Source: Futiania mangrovi
GTDB taxonomy: Bacteria > Pseudomonadota > Alphaproteobacteria > Futianiales > Futianiaceae
NCBI RefSeq assembly: GCF_024158125.1
Contig: NZ_JAMZFT010000002.1
Span: forward strand, 992,001-1,056,000
Reading direction: 5' to 3'
Length of the DNA stretch: 64,000 nucleotides
Every line of letters starts with the position of its first letter. Positions within the stretch are counted from its first letter, which is position 1. The notes under the pieces are model-generated. The model was not told the DNA's origin. It ran no database searches and was given only the letters and a program-made list of their open reading frames with translations. Positions 1-8,749 of this stretch are shown piece after piece. The position numbers and the translations under genes are program-made.

Positions 1-366
1 CGCCTCGTACTGGCCGCGGTCGACCGCGACGATGCCCGCGCGGATCACGTCGGCGTTGTAGACCGCGAAATGCAGGCCAAGCCCGATCACGCCCGACCAG
101 AACGCCGGGATGTCGATGCCGACCTGGTTCAGCCCGAAATAGATGAGGAACAGTTGCAGCAGCAACGGCGTCCCCATGAACGCCCAGGTGAAGACCCGGA
201 CCGCCCAGCGCAGCGGCAGCAGGCCGTAGAGCCGCGCGAGCGCCAGCCCGATACCGCCGAAGAAGCTCAGCGCCGCCGACAGGACGGTCAGCAGGACCGT
301 CCACACCACGCCGATGGCGATGATGTCGGCGTATTCGGGGACGACGGTGAAATCGAGACCTTGCAT
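1..366 (-). CDS. amino acid ABC transporter permease (C-terminus beyond window)
   Basis: Inner-membrane permease of a polar amino acid ABC importer (HisM/GlnP family). The 122 codons present begin at ATG 366 and read MQGLDFTVVPEYADIIAIG, followed by hydrophobic segments and the family-typical region FMGTPLLLQLFLIYFGL and an EAA-like start (AVDRGQYEA) at the window edge. It lies 11 bases downstream of the second permease and is the last visible gene of the SBP-permease-permease set on the minus strand. The C-terminal part and any ATPase gene would lie to the left of base 1. Family assignment is firm; the substrate is not known. Confidence 0.9.
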   Translation of the reverse strand, partial: MQGLDFTVVPEYADIIAIGVVWTVLLTVLSAALSFFGGIGLALARLYGLLPLRWAVRVFTWAFMGTPLLLQLFLIYFGLNQVGIDIPAFWSGVIGLGLHFAVYNADVIRAGIVAVDRGQYEA

Positions 367-377
367 GTCCGCCCCCT

Positions 378-1025
378 TCAGTCGAATGCGTAGCGGCGGT
401 CCAGGCGCTCGATCACGGCGATCAGCGCATAGACGATGAGGATGTAGAAGGCGCCCGACAGCATCAGCATCTCGAAGGGCCGGTAGGTCGAGCCGATGAA
501 GCGGTGCGCGGTGTAGGTCAGCTCCACGACCGAGATCGCGGAAACGAGCGCGGTGCCCTTGATCAGCGCGACCGAATTGACGCCCAGCGGGCGGATCATC
601 AGGCGCGCGGCCTCCGGCAGCGTGACCTTGCGCAGGGTCTGGAAGCGGCTGAGGCCCAGGCTGCGCGCGGCCTCCACCTGCCCCTTGTCGACCGCGAGGA
701 TCGCGCCGCGGATGCTCTCGGTCATGTAGGCGCCGATGTTGACGCCGATGCCGATGACGCCGGCCTCGAACGGCTCCAGCCGGATACCCACCTGCGGGCC
801 GCCGAAGTACCAGACGAACAGTTGAATGAGCGCGGGCGTGCCGCGAAAGACGCTGACATAGGCCGTGCCGATCCACCGCAAGGGGGCGAGCCGCGAGAGC
901 TTCAGCGCTGCCCCCGCCGCCCCGCACGCGAGCGCCAGCAGAAGCGCCAGCACCGAGAGCTGCACCGTGACCCAGGCGGCCTGCGCGAAGAACGGCAGTA
1001 CCTTGACGATCAGTTCGACATCCAT
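378..1025 (-). CDS. amino acid ABC transporter permease
   Basis: 215-aa inner-membrane permease of the HisMQ/GlnP family, usual length for this class. Hydrophobic helices start at about residue 12; the conserved stretch VFRGTPALIQLFVWYFGGP lies near residues 58-76 and the cytoplasmic EAA loop (VEAARSLGLSRFQTLRKVTLPEA) near 115-140, the site that docks the ATPase. It follows the SBP gene by 118 bases and precedes a second permease by 11 bases, so the two probably form a heterodimeric channel. The substrate is likely a polar or basic amino acid, by family only. Confidence 0.93.
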   Translation of the reverse strand: MDVELIVKVLPFFAQAAWVTVQLSVLALLLALACGAAGAALKLSRLAPLRWIGTAYVSVFRGTPALIQLFVWYFGGPQVGIRLEPFEAGVIGIGVNIGAYMTESIRGAILAVDKGQVEAARSLGLSRFQTLRKVTLPEAARLMIRPLGVNSVALIKGTALVSAISVVELTYTAHRFIGSTYRPFEMLMLSGAFYILIVYALIAVIERLDRRYAFD

Positions 1026-1143
1026 CGCGGGCGGCCCTCGGGTAGGAAATGGCGGCCGAAGGAACGCCCGGCGGCCGGTTGCGCGCCCTCAGGTGCGCAC
1101 GAGGCCAGCCGCCGGGGCGCCGTGAAGCGCCGTCACGCGGGCG

Positions 1144-1926
1144 TCAGCGGATGTCCGCGCCGATCCACTCCAGCGCGATCTTCTCGTAGGTGCCGTCCGC
1201 CATCATGTCGTCCAGCGCCTTCTGCATCGCCGCCTTCAGCTCCGGATTGCCCTTGCGGATGGCGATGCCGACCGCGACATTGCCGCCCTCGATGTCGGGC
1301 GTGTCGAGCTGGCGGACCTTCGCGCCGTTCTTCTGCATGGCCACGCGCACGGGGATGTTGTCCACGACGATGGCGTCGACGCGGCCCGACTGCACCTCCA
1401 GCAGCAGTTCAGGCAGGCCCTTGTAGGTGCGGATGTCCCAGCCGCCCTTCTCGCGCGCCCACTTCTCGTGCGTCTCGCCCAGCGTGACGCCGAGCGTCTT
1501 GCCCTTCAGTTCGTCGAGCGACTGGATGGAGGACTCCTCGGGCACGAACACCGCGCGGCCCGCCCGGTAGTAGGGACCGACGAAATCGATGACTTCCTGG
1601 CGCTTCGGCGTGATCGACATGGAGCCGACGATCGTGTCGTACTTGGCCGCCAGCAGGCCCGCGATGATGCCGTCCCACGCGGTGGTGACGATCACGGGCT
1701 CGACGCCGATGCGCCGCGCGATCTCGCGCCCGATGGCCGGGTCGAAGCCCACGACCTCGTTCTTGTCGTTGACGAAGTTGAAGGGCGGGTAGGCGCCGCT
1801 CATGGCGATGCGCATCTCGCCGGCCTTCTTGATCGCGGCAAGCTCGTCCGCCTGCGCGGGCGCCGCCGCCATCACGCTGGCCCCGAGGCCGAGCGCGAGT
1901 ATCCCCGTCAGAAATCCCTTGAGCAT
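1144..1926 (-). CDS. amino acid ABC transporter substrate-binding protein
   Basis: 260-aa periplasmic binding protein of family 3 (SBP_bac_3). An N-terminal signal peptide (about residues 1-26, ending AQA before DEL) precedes the family pattern AMSGAYPPFNFV and the diagnostic VGSMSITPKRQEVIDF followed by a PYY stretch, which lines the amino-acid pocket. It is the first gene of the minus-strand transporter set and is read divergently from a LysR regulator 125 bases away, which suggests, but does not prove, control by that regulator. The 118-base gap to the permease holds only a weak 5-bp stem-loop (1116-1131). Confidence 0.93.
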   Translation of the reverse strand: MLKGFLTGILALGLGASVMAAAPAQADELAAIKKAGEMRIAMSGAYPPFNFVNDKNEVVGFDPAIGREIARRIGVEPVIVTTAWDGIIAGLLAAKYDTIVGSMSITPKRQEVIDFVGPYYRAGRAVFVPEESSIQSLDELKGKTLGVTLGETHEKWAREKGGWDIRTYKGLPELLLEVQSGRVDAIVVDNIPVRVAMQKNGAKVRQLDTPDIEGGNVAVGIAIRKGNPELKAAMQKALDDMMADGTYEKIALEWIGADIR

Positions 1927-2051
1927 GATCCCACTCCTGTCGTTGCGGCCGGCCTTTGTGGCCGGCCCTCCTCGTATTCAGGCTAGGAGTTTCCGGGAGG
2001 ACGTGACATTCTTCAAATAAATAATACGAATACATGTCATAGAGACAGTGA
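1927..2051. promoter_or_regulatory. divergent promoter region with inverted repeat (LysR candidate operator)
   Basis: AT-rich gap between the divergent SBP and LysR genes. TGACAT at 2004-2009 is mirrored exactly by ATGTCA at 2034-2039, and nested inside them ATTC (2008-2011) is mirrored by GAAT (2028-2031). Such spaced dyads upstream of the regulator's own start are where LysR-type proteins usually bind. Role inferred from position and symmetry only. Confidence 0.4.
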
Positions 2052-3032
2052 ATGATGCCCTACACGCCTTCCCGATCTGCCGCGCGCGGCGAACGTCTCG
2101 TCTGGGACCTCGACTGGAACCTCCTGCGCACCTTCCTCGTCATCATGGACTGCCAGAGCATCACGGCCGCTGCCGACAGGCTGGGCCTCAAGCAGCCGAC
2201 GGTCAGCAATGCCTTGCGCCGCCTGGAGGCGCACGTGGGGCGCCGCCTCATCGACCGCGGACCCAACCGCTTCGCGCCCACCACGGCGGGGCAGCGGTTG
2301 CATGGCGAGTGCATCGACATCTTCGGCTCGGTCAGCCGGCTGCAGGTGATGATGCGCGAGGTGCAGGAAGAGGTGACGGGTGCGATCCAGATCTCCATGG
2401 CGAGCCACGTGGTCTGCCCGGTGTTCGACCGCACGCTATCGGCGTTCCACCGCCGGCATCCGAAGGCGGTCTTCCAGCTCGACGTGATGCCGAGCGAGGA
2501 GGCCATCGCCTCCGTCCTGCAGAAGCGCGCCTCCTTCGCGGTGTGCCTGGTGCATCGCCCCGACCCGCGGCTCGATCATGCAGTGCTCTACCGGGAATTC
2601 TTCGGATTTTTCTGCGGGCCCCAGCACCGGCTGTTCGGGCGCAGCGCACTGACGCTCGACGACCTGCGGGGCGAAACCTCGGTCTCCTTCCATACCGACC
2701 GGACGACAGACGCGCTCTACCAGGTGGCGATCCTGCGCGCACGCGCGAAGCTCGACGAGCGCATCGTCGGTATCTCCTCGCACCTGGAGGAGGTGCGCCG
2801 CATGATCGTTGCCGGCTTCGGCATCGGTCCGCTTCCGCTGCACGTGGCGAAGGCGGATGTGGATGCCGGCCATTTGTGGCGCCTGCCGCCCTATGACGAC
2901 CCGCCGGAGGTCGACATCCTGCTGGTGACGAATCCCGCCTCCCACCTCAACAGGGCGGAGCGGGCGCTGCTCGACATGCTCCGGCAAGAGATACGGGACC
3001 TGCCGCTCGAGGCGCGCACCTATCGCGGATGA
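2052..3032 (+). CDS. LysR-family transcriptional regulator
   Basis: 326-aa regulator. The winged helix-turn-helix is at about residues 20-75 (NLLRTFLVIMDCQSITAAADRL... PTVSNALRRLEAHVGRRL), followed by an effector domain (about 105-305) with the periplasmic-binding-protein fold typical of LysR proteins. Two consecutive ATGs (2052, 2055) could start it, about 20 residues ahead of the usual LysR beginning. It is divergent from the amino acid transporter and is the likely regulator of it; the inducer cannot be read from sequence. Its stop lies 27 bases from the convergent lipoprotein gene. Confidence 0.92.
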   Translation: MMPYTPSRSAARGERLVWDLDWNLLRTFLVIMDCQSITAAADRLGLKQPTVSNALRRLEAHVGRRLIDRGPNRFAPTTAGQRLHGECIDIFGSVSRLQVMMREVQEEVTGAIQISMASHVVCPVFDRTLSAFHRRHPKAVFQLDVMPSEEAIASVLQKRASFAVCLVHRPDPRLDHAVLYREFFGFFCGPQHRLFGRSALTLDDLRGETSVSFHTDRTTDALYQVAILRARAKLDERIVGISSHLEEVRRMIVAGFGIGPLPLHVAKADVDAGHLWRLPPYDDPPEVDILLVTNPASHLNRAERALLDMLRQEIRDLPLEARTYRG

Positions 3033-3059
3033 GTGTGGCCGTTTGAACGGCGCATCCGC

Positions 3060-3590
3060 TCAGGGCTTCGGCTGCTCGAACCTGCGGATCGCCGAGGGCG
3101 GCAGGATGGCGCCGAGAAGCTCCCGCATCGCCTCCGCATAGCCGGGCGCGCCAGGCCCGCTCACGGCCGCGACGGTCTGTGTCCCGTAGGCGCGGGCGAC
3201 CGTCCCGTCGCACAGGACCGCCGTGACCTTCAGCCCGCCCGCCGGCGCGCCGCTGGCCGCGCCGCCCATGCAGGCGGTGCGCGCCGCGCCCGCGCCGCGT
3301 GGATCGAAGACGAGGACAAGCCGGTCGCGGGCGGTACCCGGCTGGACGGGAACGAGCTTCGCGCCCCCGGCATGTGCAGGCAGGCGGATGTCGCGCGTCG
3401 CGTCCTCGGCGTTCGCGCCGATCACTTCCGTCGCCATTCCGCCGGCGGACATCGCCTGCAGCGCATCCTCCGAATAGACGCGGGACCATCGCACGTCTGA
3501 CACGGTCGCGTTCGTGGCGCATCCGCTCATCAGCAGGGCGGCCGCAAGAACCGTTGCGCGCCTCGTTCCGGTCGTCGAGGGCATTTTCAT
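3060..3590 (-). CDS. putative lipoprotein, unknown function
   Basis: 176-aa protein not recognised as a named family. The N-terminus has positive residues, a hydrophobic stretch (VLAAALLMSGC) and a lipobox-like cysteine at residue 24, so it is probably exported and lipidated. The remainder is soluble, alanine- and glycine-rich, with two further cysteines (near 107 and 127) that could form a disulfide. ATG 3590 and an in-frame ATG two codons later are both possible starts. It stands alone, convergent with the LysR gene. Confidence 0.65.
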   Translation of the reverse strand: MKMPSTTGTRRATVLAAALLMSGCATNATVSDVRWSRVYSEDALQAMSAGGMATEVIGANAEDATRDIRLPAHAGGAKLVPVQPGTARDRLVLVFDPRGAGAARTACMGGAASGAPAGGLKVTAVLCDGTVARAYGTQTVAAVSGPGAPGYAEAMRELLGAILPPSAIRRFEQPKP

Positions 3591-3708
3591 CGGCTCCTCC
3601 GAAATATCCCGCGGACGATCAATATTGGCACGCCCGCAGCCCTCGGGAATTTCGTTACTTCACTTAATTCGAGCCGATTTCAGGCGGCCTCGGTCCGGGC
3701 GGACACGC

Positions 3709-4761
3709 TCAGCGCAGCGATGCGTTGATCGCCTCCAGCGCGGCACTGCCCGGGCAAAGGTCGCCGGTCCCGAGATGCGCCAGCGGCGTCTCGACGGTGC
3801 CGAGGTGGGCGTGCAGGTCGTCGGCCTCCGGGTCGAGGTAGATCAGCCCGGTGACGATCTCGCCCTCGGCCTGACGCTCCTGCAGGTAATTCATCGCCGC
3901 AACGCGGTCGCCGACGGGGTGTTCCGCGCCCACCTTGCGCAGGATGACGGTCGAGCCGTCGTGCAGGGTCACATCCTGCGCCTCTCCGGGGGCGTAATCC
4001 GCCGTGATCTGGGCGCGCGGCGGCATGACGTCGAGCCGGTTGAGCGCGGCGTTGTGGTCGCGCACATAGTCGAAGCTCTTGGTCGAGCCCGCGTGGTTGT
4101 TGAAGGCGACGCAGGGCGACAGGCAGTCGATGAAGGCCGCGCCGCGATGCTTCAGCCCCGCCTTGATGAGGGGCACCAGTTGCGACTTGTCGCCGGAGAA
4201 GCCGCGCGCGACGAAGCTCGCCCCCGCCTGCAGCGCCAGCGAGACGACGTCGATGGGCGCGTCCGTGTTCACCGCGCCGCGCTTGCTCTTCGAGCCCTGG
4301 TCCGCGGTTGCCGAGAACTGGCCCTTGGTCAGCCCGTAGACGCCATTGTTCTCAACGATGTAGAGCATGTTCACGCCGCGCCTGACCGCATGGACGAACT
4401 GTCCGAGCCCGATCGACGCGGTATCGCCGTCGCCCGACACGCCGAGGTAGACGAGGTCGCGGTTGGCGAGGTTCGCCCCTGTCAGCACCGAGGGCATGCG
4501 CCCGTGCACGCTGTTGAAGCCGTGCGAGGCGCCGACGAAATAGGTCGGCGTCTTGGACGAGCAGCCGATGCCCGACAGCTTGGCGAGACGGTGCGGCGGC
4601 AGGTCGATCTCGAAGCAGGCCTGGATGATCGCCGCGCTGATGGAATCGTGCCCGCAGCCCGCGCACAGCGTCGAGACCGCGCCGTCATAATCGAAGCGGG
4701 TCAGGCCGAGCGCGTTCGTCGGAAGCCCGGGATGGTGGAGTTTCGGTTTCAGATAGCTCAC
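3709..4761 (-). CDS. korB: 2-oxoacid:ferredoxin oxidoreductase subunit beta
   Basis: 350-aa thiamine-diphosphate subunit of a 2-oxoacid:ferredoxin (or other acceptor) oxidoreductase, which decarboxylates a 2-oxoacid with CoA to acyl-CoA. Visible are the cluster cysteines C33 and C36 (LCAGCGH), C67 (GIGCSS) and C217 (LSPCVAFNN), plus the ThDP/Mg motif GDGD at 110-113 and NNGVYGLTKGQ at 138-148. The start ATG overlaps the korA stop by 4 bases, so the subunits are translationally coupled. The overall pattern resembles 2-oxoglutarate-type KorB; pyruvate or another oxoacid cannot be excluded. Confidence 0.9.
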   Translation of the reverse strand: MSYLKPKLHHPGLPTNALGLTRFDYDGAVSTLCAGCGHDSISAAIIQACFEIDLPPHRLAKLSGIGCSSKTPTYFVGASHGFNSVHGRMPSVLTGANLANRDLVYLGVSGDGDTASIGLGQFVHAVRRGVNMLYIVENNGVYGLTKGQFSATADQGSKSKRGAVNTDAPIDVVSLALQAGASFVARGFSGDKSQLVPLIKAGLKHRGAAFIDCLSPCVAFNNHAGSTKSFDYVRDHNAALNRLDVMPPRAQITADYAPGEAQDVTLHDGSTVILRKVGAEHPVGDRVAAMNYLQERQAEGEIVTGLIYLDPEADDLHAHLGTVETPLAHLGTGDLCPGSAALEAINASLR

Positions 4762-6599
4762 GACGCAAGCTCCTTTCGCGCCACGTCCCCGGAGGCGGCC
4801 AGCCGGTGCGAGATCTCGCCCGCGATGAAGCGCGCGGTGATCGGCGTGCCATCGTAGTGCAGCACGGGGATCAGCCGCTTCGGGTCGATGTTGCCCTGGT
4901 TGACCAGCAGCGTGCGCAGCTGCGCGTCCCGGTTCTGCTCCACGACGAAGACGGTGTCGTGTTCGGCGATGAAGCGGAAGGCGTCCTCGTGGAAGGGGAA
5001 GGCGCGCACGCGCATCGTGTCCATGTGGATGCCCGCGGCCTCGAGCACGTCGAGCGCCTCGCCCATCGCGGGCGCGGTCGATCCGTAGAAGATCGCGCCG
5101 ATCCGGGTCGGGCGGGCGGCCTGGCGGATCACGGGTGCGGGGACGAGCGTCCGCGCGGTCTCGAACTTCCGCAGCAGGCGGTCGACGTTCGCGACATAGT
5201 CGCTGCCTTCCTCGGAATAGCCGGCATCCGCGTTCTTGCTGGTGCCGCGCGTGAAGAAGGCGCCGCGCTTAGGGTGCGTGCCCGGATAGACGCGGTAGGG
5301 GATGGCGTCGCCGTCCACGTCGCGGTAGCGGCCGAAGGGCGTGCCCGCCTCCAGCTCCTCGAACGTGAGCACCTTGCCGCGATCGAGGGTGCGGGTGTCG
5401 TCCCAGGAGAGCGGTTCGCAGAGCCAGTGGTTCATGCCGATGTCGAGGTCGGACATGAGGAACACCGGCGTCTGCAGCCGGTCGGCAAGATCGAGCGCCC
5501 TGGCCGCGAACTCGAAACACTCGCGCGGGTCTTCGGGGATCAGCAGCACATGCTTCGTGTCGCCGTGAGAGGCATAGGCGCACGCGAGCAGGTCCGACTG
5601 CTGCGTCCGCGTCGGCATGCCGGTCGACGGCCCGCCGCGCTGCACATCGACGATCACCGCCGGGATCTCCGCGAAATAGGCGAGGCCGAGGAATTCCTGC
5701 ATCAGCGAAATGCCCGGCCCGGACGTCGCGGTGAAGGCGCGCGCGCCGTTCCAGGTCGCGCCGATGACCATGCCGATCGCGGCAAGCTCGTCCTCCGCCT
5801 GCACGATGGCGAAGCGGTTGCGGCCCGTCTCCTTGTCCTTGCGCAGCCGGTTGCAGTGCTTTGCGAACGCTTCCGCGACCGAGGTCGAGGGCGTGATCGG
5901 GTACCATGCGGCGACCGTGGCGCCGCCATAGACGCAGCCCAGCGCGGTCGCGTCGTTGCCTTCGACGAAGATGCGGTCCCCGACCGCGTCGGCGCGGCGC
6001 ACCCGCAGGCCGATGGGGCAGTCGAGATGCTCCAGCGCGTAAGCGCGGCCGAGGTCGAGGGCCTGGATGTTGGGCGCGATCAGCTTGTCCTTGCCCTTGT
6101 ACTGCTTGCCGATCAGGTCCTCGATCACCCCCCGCTCGATGTCGAGCAGGGCGGAGAGTACGCCGAGATAGATGATGTTCTTGAACAATTGGCGCTGCTT
6201 CGGGTCGGCGAAGGCGCGGTTCGCGATCTCGGTCAGCGGGACGCCCAGAACCGTGATGTCCTCGCGGAATTTCGAGGGCGGCAGCGGCTTGGTGGAGTCA
6301 TGGAGCAGGTAGCCGCCCGGATCGATGCTGGCGACGTCCTTGTCCCAGGTCTGCGGGTTCATCGCGACCATGAGGTCGACGCCGCCGCGGCGGCCGAGAT
6401 AGCCCGCCTCGCTGACCCGCACCTCGTACCAGGTCGGCAGCCCCTGGATGTTGGAGGGGAAGATGTTCCGCGTGGAGATCGGCACGCCCATGCCCAGGAT
6501 CGAACGCGCGAAAAGCTGGTTCGCGCTCGCCGATCCCGACCCGTTGACGTTCGCGAACTTCACGACGAAGTCGTTGATCCGCGTCAGTTCCTGCGACAT
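4758..6599 (-). CDS. korA: 2-oxoacid:ferredoxin oxidoreductase subunit alpha (gamma-alpha fusion)
   Basis: 613-aa partner of the downstream beta subunit. The N-terminal about 190 residues form the gamma domain (VVKFANVNGSGSASANQLFAR...), and the rest the pyrimidine-binding alpha domain with YPITPSTSVAEAF, EDELAAIGMVIGA, TATSGPGISLMQE and QRGGPSTGMPT. The start is placed at ATG 6599 (MSQELTRINDF) because that is where homology to the gamma domain begins; the frame stays open upstream for 88 codons of meaningless sequence. It overlaps the preceding GltD-like gene by 16 bases. The acceptor may be a ferredoxin or the ferredoxin-like domains of that neighbour. Confidence 0.9.
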   Translation of the reverse strand: MSQELTRINDFVVKFANVNGSGSASANQLFARSILGMGVPISTRNIFPSNIQGLPTWYEVRVSEAGYLGRRGGVDLMVAMNPQTWDKDVASIDPGGYLLHDSTKPLPPSKFREDITVLGVPLTEIANRAFADPKQRQLFKNIIYLGVLSALLDIERGVIEDLIGKQYKGKDKLIAPNIQALDLGRAYALEHLDCPIGLRVRRADAVGDRIFVEGNDATALGCVYGGATVAAWYPITPSTSVAEAFAKHCNRLRKDKETGRNRFAIVQAEDELAAIGMVIGATWNGARAFTATSGPGISLMQEFLGLAYFAEIPAVIVDVQRGGPSTGMPTRTQQSDLLACAYASHGDTKHVLLIPEDPRECFEFAARALDLADRLQTPVFLMSDLDIGMNHWLCEPLSWDDTRTLDRGKVLTFEELEAGTPFGRYRDVDGDAIPYRVYPGTHPKRGAFFTRGTSKNADAGYSEEGSDYVANVDRLLRKFETARTLVPAPVIRQAARPTRIGAIFYGSTAPAMGEALDVLEAAGIHMDTMRVRAFPFHEDAFRFIAEHDTVFVVEQNRDAQLRTLLVNQGNIDPKRLIPVLHYDGTPITARFIAGEISHRLAASGDVARKELAS

Positions 6600-8371
6600 G
6601 CCGCCCCCGCGTGAACCATCTCGAGAAGAAACTTCTGCATGTCCCACGCGGCGGTGGGGCAACGCTCGGCGCACAGCCCGCAGTGCAGACAGAGATCCTC
6701 GTCCTTCACCATCACCCGGCCCGTGCGCAGGTCGTCCGACACGTAGATGTCCTGCGCCAGGTTGTGCGCCGGCACCTTGAGGCGGGCGCGCAGGTCCGGC
6801 TCCTCGCCATTGGCCGTGATGGTCAGGCAGTCGGTCGGGCAGATGTCGACGCAGGCGTCGCATTCGATGCAGAGATCGGTGCGAAACACGGTCTGCGCGT
6901 CGCAGTTGAGGCAGCGCTGCGTTTCCCGGTAGGCGAGTTCGCGGTCGTAGCCCAGTTCGACCTCGACGCGCACGTCCTTCAGCGCGATCCCGCTATCGCG
7001 CAAGGGCACCTTGTGCCGATGCTCGGGCGTGATGTCGTTGTCGTAGCTCCACTCGTGGATGCCCATCTTCTGGCTGACGAGCGTGGTGTCCGGCGGGGGA
7101 CGGTCGCGGACGTCCTCGCCCTTGCAGAACCGGTCGATGGAGATCGCCGCCTCGTGCCCGTGAGCCACCGCCCAGATGATGTTCTTGGGCCCGAAGGCCG
7201 CATCGCCGCCGAAGAAGACGTTGGGCAGGGTCGACTGGAAGGTGACGGGGTCCACCACCGGCATGTCCCAGTCGCCGAAGGCGAGGCCGATGTCCCGCTC
7301 GATCCAGGGAAAGGCGTTCTCCTGCCCGACGGCCACAAGCACGTCGTCGCAGGGGACGTGATGGTCCGGCTCCCCCGTCGGGACGAGGCGGCGGCGGCCC
7401 TTGTCGTCGTACTGCGCGGCCACCTTCTCGAACAGCACGCCGGTAAGGCGGCCGCCCTCGTGGGTGAATTCCTTGGGCACGAGGAAGTTGGAGATGCGCA
7501 CGCCCTCGTGCAGCGCATCTTCCTTCTCCCAGGGCGAGGCCTTCATCTCCCCGAAGCCGGAGCGGACGACGACGTCGACCTCCTCGCCGCCGAGACGCAG
7601 CGCCGTGCGGCAGCAGTCCATCGCCGTGTTGCCGCCGCCCAGCACCACGACCCGCTTGCCGATCCGGTCGACGTGGCCGAACGAGACGCTCGACAGCCAG
7701 TCTATGCCGATGTGGACATTGGCGCGCGTCTCCTCCCGCCCGGGTATGTCGAGATCGCGTCCGCGCGGCGCGCCGGTGCCGACGAATACGGCGTCATAGC
7801 CTTCGTCGAGAAGGCCCTTGAGGCTGCCGACCCACGCTCCGAACCGGGTCTCGACGCCCATGTCGAGGATATAGTCCACCTCCTCGTCGATCACGGTCTC
7901 GGGCAGGCGGAAGCGCGGGATCTGGGTGCGCACCATGCCGCCCGCCTTCGCGTCGCCGTCGTAGATCACCACCTCGTATCCGAGCGGCATCAGGTCGCGC
8001 GCAACCGTCAGCGAGGCGACGCCCGCACCGATCAGCGCGATGCGCTTGCCGTTCTTCTCCCGCGGGATCGCCGGGAAGCGGGTGCGCACGTCGCCCTTGT
8101 TGTCGGCGGCCACGCGCTTCAGGCGGCAGATGGCGACCGGCTCCTCCTCGACACGGCCGCGCCGGCAGGCCGGCTCGCACGGGCGGTCGCAGGTGCGGCC
8201 AAGGATGCCGGGGAAAACGTTGGACTTCCAGTTGACCATGTAGGCGTCGTCATACCGCCCCGCCGCGATCAGCCGGATGTACTCCGGCACCGGCGTGTGC
8301 GCGGGACAGGCCCACTGGCAATCGATCACCTTGTGGAAATAATCCGGATCGCTGACGTCTGTCGGCTTCAC
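6584..8371 (-). CDS. GltD-like FAD/NAD(P) oxidoreductase fused to a 2x[4Fe-4S] ferredoxin domain
   Basis: 595-aa iron-sulfur flavoprotein. It opens with the GltD-type cysteine cluster (CQWACPAHTPVPEY; CDRPCEPACRRG), then an FAD-binding fold (IALIGAGVASLTVARDL) and an NAD(P) fold (VVVLGGGNTAMDCCRTA), and ends with two ferredoxin motifs (CIECDACVDICP and CLHCGLCAERCP). It most likely passes electrons between NAD(P)H and the KorAB enzyme next to it. Start: GTG 8371 gives VKPTDVSDPDYFHKV, the usual beginning of the family; a GGAGG lies about 17 bases upstream and no in-frame ATG fits better. The minus-strand operon order is this gene, korA, korB. Confidence 0.87.
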   Translation of the reverse strand: MKPTDVSDPDYFHKVIDCQWACPAHTPVPEYIRLIAAGRYDDAYMVNWKSNVFPGILGRTCDRPCEPACRRGRVEEEPVAICRLKRVAADNKGDVRTRFPAIPREKNGKRIALIGAGVASLTVARDLMPLGYEVVIYDGDAKAGGMVRTQIPRFRLPETVIDEEVDYILDMGVETRFGAWVGSLKGLLDEGYDAVFVGTGAPRGRDLDIPGREETRANVHIGIDWLSSVSFGHVDRIGKRVVVLGGGNTAMDCCRTALRLGGEEVDVVVRSGFGEMKASPWEKEDALHEGVRISNFLVPKEFTHEGGRLTGVLFEKVAAQYDDKGRRRLVPTGEPDHHVPCDDVLVAVGQENAFPWIERDIGLAFGDWDMPVVDPVTFQSTLPNVFFGGDAAFGPKNIIWAVAHGHEAAISIDRFCKGEDVRDRPPPDTTLVSQKMGIHEWSYDNDITPEHRHKVPLRDSGIALKDVRVEVELGYDRELAYRETQRCLNCDAQTVFRTDLCIECDACVDICPTDCLTITANGEEPDLRARLKVPAHNLAQDIYVSDDLRTGRVMVKDEDLCLHCGLCAERCPTAAWDMQKFLLEMVHAGAACRRN

Positions 8372-8749
8372 ACGCGCACCCCTGCTTTCCTCCCCTGCGG
8401 TGCCGGACGGGGCGTTGACCGGCCCTCGTTCGTTATTCCGGGCTTGCCGTGCGAAGAGGCGCGCGGAAGCCTGCACCGTCGATCTGCTTCACAGAGATTT
8501 TCACATTGAATTGAATATTCAACCAGGAATTTGGGACGCAGCCCCGCCGTGATTGCGCAACTGCCCTGATGGATCCGGCCGGGTGCAGGGCCGGTCTGGG
8601 GGGCGGCCCCGGGGCGGCGCGGGCGAACCCTTGCCGGGGCGCCGTCCCCGCGGTGCAGTCCGGTGCGTGTTGCGGCGGGGGACGAACGCGCCGATACTTG
8701 CGTCCGACAGACGCGCAGATCCAAGACGCACGCGCCGTCCGGGGGGAGC
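8372..8749. promoter_or_regulatory. divergent intergenic region with perfect 12-bp palindrome
   Basis: 378-base non-coding gap between the GltD-like gene (minus) and the flavocytochrome gene (plus). The only AT-rich patch, about 8495-8525, carries the perfect palindrome TTGAATATTCAA at 8511-8522, overlapping TTTCACATTGAATTGAA at 8499-8515. The palindrome resembles an FNR/CRP-type dyad but lacks the 4-base spacer of TTGAT-N4-ATCAA, so the regulator is unassigned. The rest (8530-8740) is very GC-rich and I see no gene in it. Confidence 0.4.

Noticed and set aside
6600-6863. N-terminal extension of korA to ATG 6863
   Set aside because: The extra 88 residues are arginine/proline-rich and lie over the ferredoxin-motif codons of the GltD-like gene; family similarity begins at 6599.
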